This document shows positions 60,921 through 64,000 of a DNA stretch of 64,000 bases, piece after piece (the first letter of the stretch is position 1; each line of letters begins with the position of its first letter). The position numbers and the translations under genes are program-made. Location of the stretch: assembly GCA_943737045.1 (NCBI GenBank), contig CALSFV010000356.1:203501-267500 (forward strand). Direction: 5' to 3'. This DNA is from Parapristionchus giblindavisi (taxonomy: Eukaryota; Nematoda; Chromadorea; Rhabditida; Diplogasteridae). The notes under the pieces are model-generated. The model searched no databases, had not been told where the DNA came from, and worked only from the letters and a program-made list of their open reading frames with translations.

Positions 60921-61112
60921 ATTGAAAAATGATAGACAAAAAAGACTTGATGATTTTTTTTTATCATAAGAAATATAAAATCAGTTGACAATATTTCCGG
61001 AAAGTGTAAACCGTGAACATCGAATACCGTAAGACCACATACACTTTTCGAGCGTAAACGCATACATCTGCGCGCAAATTTGCGTATACCAATTGGGGGG
61101 AGTTTTGAATAT
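60921..61112. promoter_or_regulatory. Probable divergent promoter region
   Basis: Lies between the 5' end of the minus-strand deubiquitinase and the plus-strand gene starting at 61113. The exact limits are unclear because the first USP exon is unsettled. A short self-complementary TGCGCGCAAATTTGCG-like patch is at about 61069-61084. Confidence 0.4.
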
Positions 61113-64000
61113 ATGGATAATCTTATTTGTGATGGAATTGTTGGAGAAGATGGAGACGAACATATCAATGTGGATAATGTTGCTGAAGAAGTCATTGTAA
61201 GAATTTATTAATTCTCTTTTATTCTATATCGACAAAATATTTGCTTATCTTTTAGTTAACTGTTTATTATAATAAAATAGAATACAGTAAATAATTTGCT
61301 TTCAGGTCGATGGAATTGGTTCCGACTTTGAACTGGTTAAGAAGAGGACTTATGCTGCATCGGTATTCGTTTTAAATTAATTTTTATTTTATTTTCGCCC
61401 AACGGAAATAACATCTACACTTGCTTAGTGGACATCTAATAATTCAATTTGATTCATCAGACTCTCCGTACTACGGATTACCTAAAAGTAAAACCTCGTT
61501 TATACGTTGGTCCTGGTCGTCCTACTGGAGCACGATTAGGTATGAAATAGATGGAGTGCATTGAATCTATAGAATATTTGTAGAAGAGGAAAGAGAAGAA
61601 GATCCTCCCAATCTTTGTGATCCAGATGGAAATACAGCTACTCCATCTATGAAGGGTCTATTCAGATTATATTCAGACGCTACTATTAGAAAGGTTCCCT
61701 TGTAAAGTTGAAAGGAGTCATCCATTGTATTTATCAGACTGAAAACTTCTTGCAATCTTCTTCTGTTGAAGTAGAACCTTCAAACGTTGTAAGAGAAGAA
61801 GAGGAAGAAGTTCAAGAGATGGTTCATCAGGTAATTGTATTATTTAATTTGTAACATTTTTGTGTAAATGATTATAATAATAGAATTAAAATTAATGAAT
61901 TATAAATTATTTTACAGAATGAAGAAGTGGTCGTTGAGGAAATGGATCAATTGAATGCAGAAGAAGCACATTCTCTTGATCAAGAAACAACTATTGAAGA
62001 AATGAAGGTTCATTTTAATTCAATCTTTACCGTATCATAGTATTATATTTTCAGCGAGACATATACTATAATATAGATGAACGAGGAGATGAATACGAAT
62101 TAAGTGATATGGATTGTCCACGATATTCAGATGTTCCTATCGATTTTGCTGTAAGAACATAACTATTGATTATTGAATGTTGATCGTTATCGATTGATTG
62201 TCTTGAGGAAGCTTGTGATATCGTAATGGGAAATATTCGTGTATCGGATGATAAAATATGTAAGCTGACACCTCATGGATTCAAAGGTAAGTTATGAATA
62301 TATTGTTGATTAATGTTAATATGATTCATACATTTTCGTCCCACCCACAATCTGTTGTTTTTGCGAATTATAAACTGACCCGAAATTAGAACAAAACTGA
62401 CCCGATCTACATCTCAAGTACTCGGAACTGACCCGACATGGGGGTGATTCTTACTAATCTCGATCTCCCGCATATTCCTAGATGGGTTTCAAGACTCAAA
62501 ACTGACCGCATCGACAAATAGTGCTCACTCACAATGTGGGTGCTCGCAAATGTATGATATGATTATAGGAATCGGTACATTCATTGTTGATCTTTCATCA
62601 TTTGATAATCGTCATGATGTTATATTCGATGGATTGGGTTCATGGGGTAAACCATCTGGAAGAACTAAATTCTATCAACTATTAGGAAGTATTACTTATA
62701 CTATAACACTACGTATACTTATATATTGATTATAGACAAATATGTTTGTGTGAGTGATACACGTGGACAACTACCAAAGAATGTTGAATATGATGTGAAA
62801 TGTCAATTGAAGAAATATGAACATCCATCTACTGTTGCTATCAATGATGGAGCTAATCGATTCGTTAAGAAGGTATATCATCCTTATCGATTGATATGTG
62901 TTAAATTTATTGATTGTTTGTAGATCATCACAGCTCTGAGTAGTAATCAACAGCATTATTCGATTGCAGTTGTAACGTATGAATGGATAGGAACACCATT
63001 TGAATTCAGTCTAATTGGTATTGATTAATCATTTATCGATTTTCTCAATTCAATTATTTTGAAGAAGGAATAGATGCTAGACGATCACGTAATATGGCCC
63101 CTCTTCCTCCAGATGGATCTAGATCATGGGAAGCTGCTTCATTTCAAGTAGATAATTCAATCGATATTATGGATTATATTGATTGATTATAGACATCTGG
63201 ATTTGGTTCCTTTCCTACTTCATGTACAGCAATGATGGGAGATTGTCAACTATATTCAATGGGTGCGATACAATTCCAAGATGCGGCCAATATCATTCTA
63301 GGAGCTACAAATGTCGATGGATCAAAGTATGATAATCATCTTATCAATTATCGTATTGATCGAATATTTTGAGAATTTGTGATCGAGTCCCACAACGATT
63401 TCGTGAGGCTGGTACTTTTATCGTTGATGTTCATTCTCTGATTACTGAACAAGAACTAAGAAGAGATGATAATGGACAATGGGGGAAACCTGCGGGAAGT
63501 TCACGGTTGGTTTATCCATTCATATTTATTAATCTATATAATATGTAGCTGGGATTATAATCATATCGACGTGTATTCTTCTTATTAGTCTCATTACGAC
63601 TTGTTCATAGATACTTCAAGTACGTCATAACAAATGGACAAACGACAGCGTCTCGTGTAGATCGATGTGGAAGAGTAGATCAAGGAGAAACATATGATAT
63701 ACAGGTATGGTATTCATGGACTAATGTATATGAGGTTAACTTTCTATTCATTGTAGATTCTTTGTAAAAGATACGAGCATCCATTGACTGATAATAGATT
63801 TGTACGAAAGATCTACACTGGACGAACACCAATGGATAGGTATTGATTATTGATTTATTGATTGATTAAATGGTAAAAACGTCGTGAATCTTGACTTGCC
63901 ACGATAGCGTAACAGTGGTGATGTTGTAAAGGCCGACGAAGATTATTGTATAGCTAAGAGAAAGATTACGGTAGTTGACTACTGTAGTTTGCTAGTCACT
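61113..64000 (+). CDS. Unrecognised protein with duplicated domain, 3' truncated
   Basis: At least sixteen exons from 61113 (MDNLICDGIVGEDGDEHINV) to 63839, plus a probable exon 63916-63970; the gene runs off the window. About 520 residues are visible. The first 200 are acidic (EEEEVQEMVHQ, NEEVVVEEMDQLNAEEAH) with LKVKPRLYVGPGRPTGARL. Then two copies of a ~100-residue unit: copy 1 (about residues 230-330) has GTFIVDLSSF, SWGKPSGRTKFY, VECD-like KCQLKKYEHPST, NRFVKKI; copy 2 (about 428-520) has GTFIVDVHSL, QWGKPAGSSRYF, LCKRYEHPLT, NRFVRKIYTG. No catalytic motif, signal peptide or membrane segment is seen. I do not recognise the domain; it could be a nematode-restricted regulatory protein. 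One intron (61694-61737) is only 44 nt, and another holds a family A MITE. Confidence 0.7.
62325..62557. repeat. MITE-like element, family A copy 3
   Basis: TCATACATTTTCGTCCCACCC at the left end and GGGTGCTCGCAAATGTATGA at the right form the terminal inverted repeat. The interior has GACCCGA phrases like the other copies. Located in an intron of the gene at 61113. Confidence 0.7.

Noticed and set aside
61584..61830. Apparent frameshift after IRK in the exon at 61584
   Set aside because: Using a 44 nt GT-AG intron (61694-61737) joins IRK to TENFLQSSS in frame, so no lesion is needed.

Overview
This window is nuclear DNA of a nematode, most likely a rhabditid-type (clade V) worm. Every convincing gene is split into many short exons joined by mostly 40-100 nt GT-AG introns. 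Several start codons sit a few bases downstream of a TTTCAG-like acceptor, as expected for spliced-leader trans-splicing. The recognisable proteins resemble Caenorhabditis orthologues, sometimes almost residue for residue (DIMT1). The base composition is AT-rich. I cannot name the species. There are no bacterial, plasmid or CRISPR features.

Layout, left to right. 1-1712: non-coding with an inverted repeat. 1713-2935 (-): unrecognised Ser/Pro-rich protein. 3669-4942 (-): mitochondrial ribosomal protein bL20m, divergent from 5182-6583 (+), the 18S rRNA dimethyladenosine transferase DIMT1. 6984-8782 (-) and 12063-13643 (-): two paralogous GT43 beta-1,3-glucuronosyltransferases flanking 9857-11652 (-), the splicing factor CCDC130/YJU2B. 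15471-20484 (-): SSDP/SSBP (sam-10 type) transcription cofactor. 20485-24307: gene-poor, repeat-rich, with a nested 1 kb foldback element. 24308-28976 (+): NVL/MAC-1 AAA ATPase. 29426-31007 (+): PIR-1/DUSP11 RNA phosphatase. 32098-48928 (+): largest subunit of RNA polymerase I in 53 exons. 48929-52074: intergenic with repeats and one doubtful small ORF. 52075-53983 (-): globin. 54406-about 60674 (-): USP25/28-type deubiquitinase. 61113 to the right edge (+): unrecognised protein with a duplicated ~100-residue domain, cut off by the window end.

Four genes serve ribosome production (Pol I subunit, NVL, DIMT1, mitochondrial bL20m) and two serve RNA processing (CCDC130, PIR-1). They are not arranged as a tight operon, so this may only reflect a housekeeping-rich autosomal region. 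Exon models for eight genes were checked by summing exon lengths and all close in frame: bL20m 191 aa, DIMT1 307, glucuronosyltransferases 359 and 352, CCDC130 376, SSDP 471, NVL 781, PIR-1 335, Pol I 1731, globin 171.

The most unusual things are structural. One glucuronosyltransferase paralogue appears to compensate a one-base donor insertion by using an upstream acceptor. A degenerate tRNA-Ser lies inside a 400 bp inverted-repeat element in a Pol I intron. A perfect 10 bp stem lies directly before the Pol I start codon. There are at least five kinds of hairpin/MITE-like element, one family with three copies in this window.
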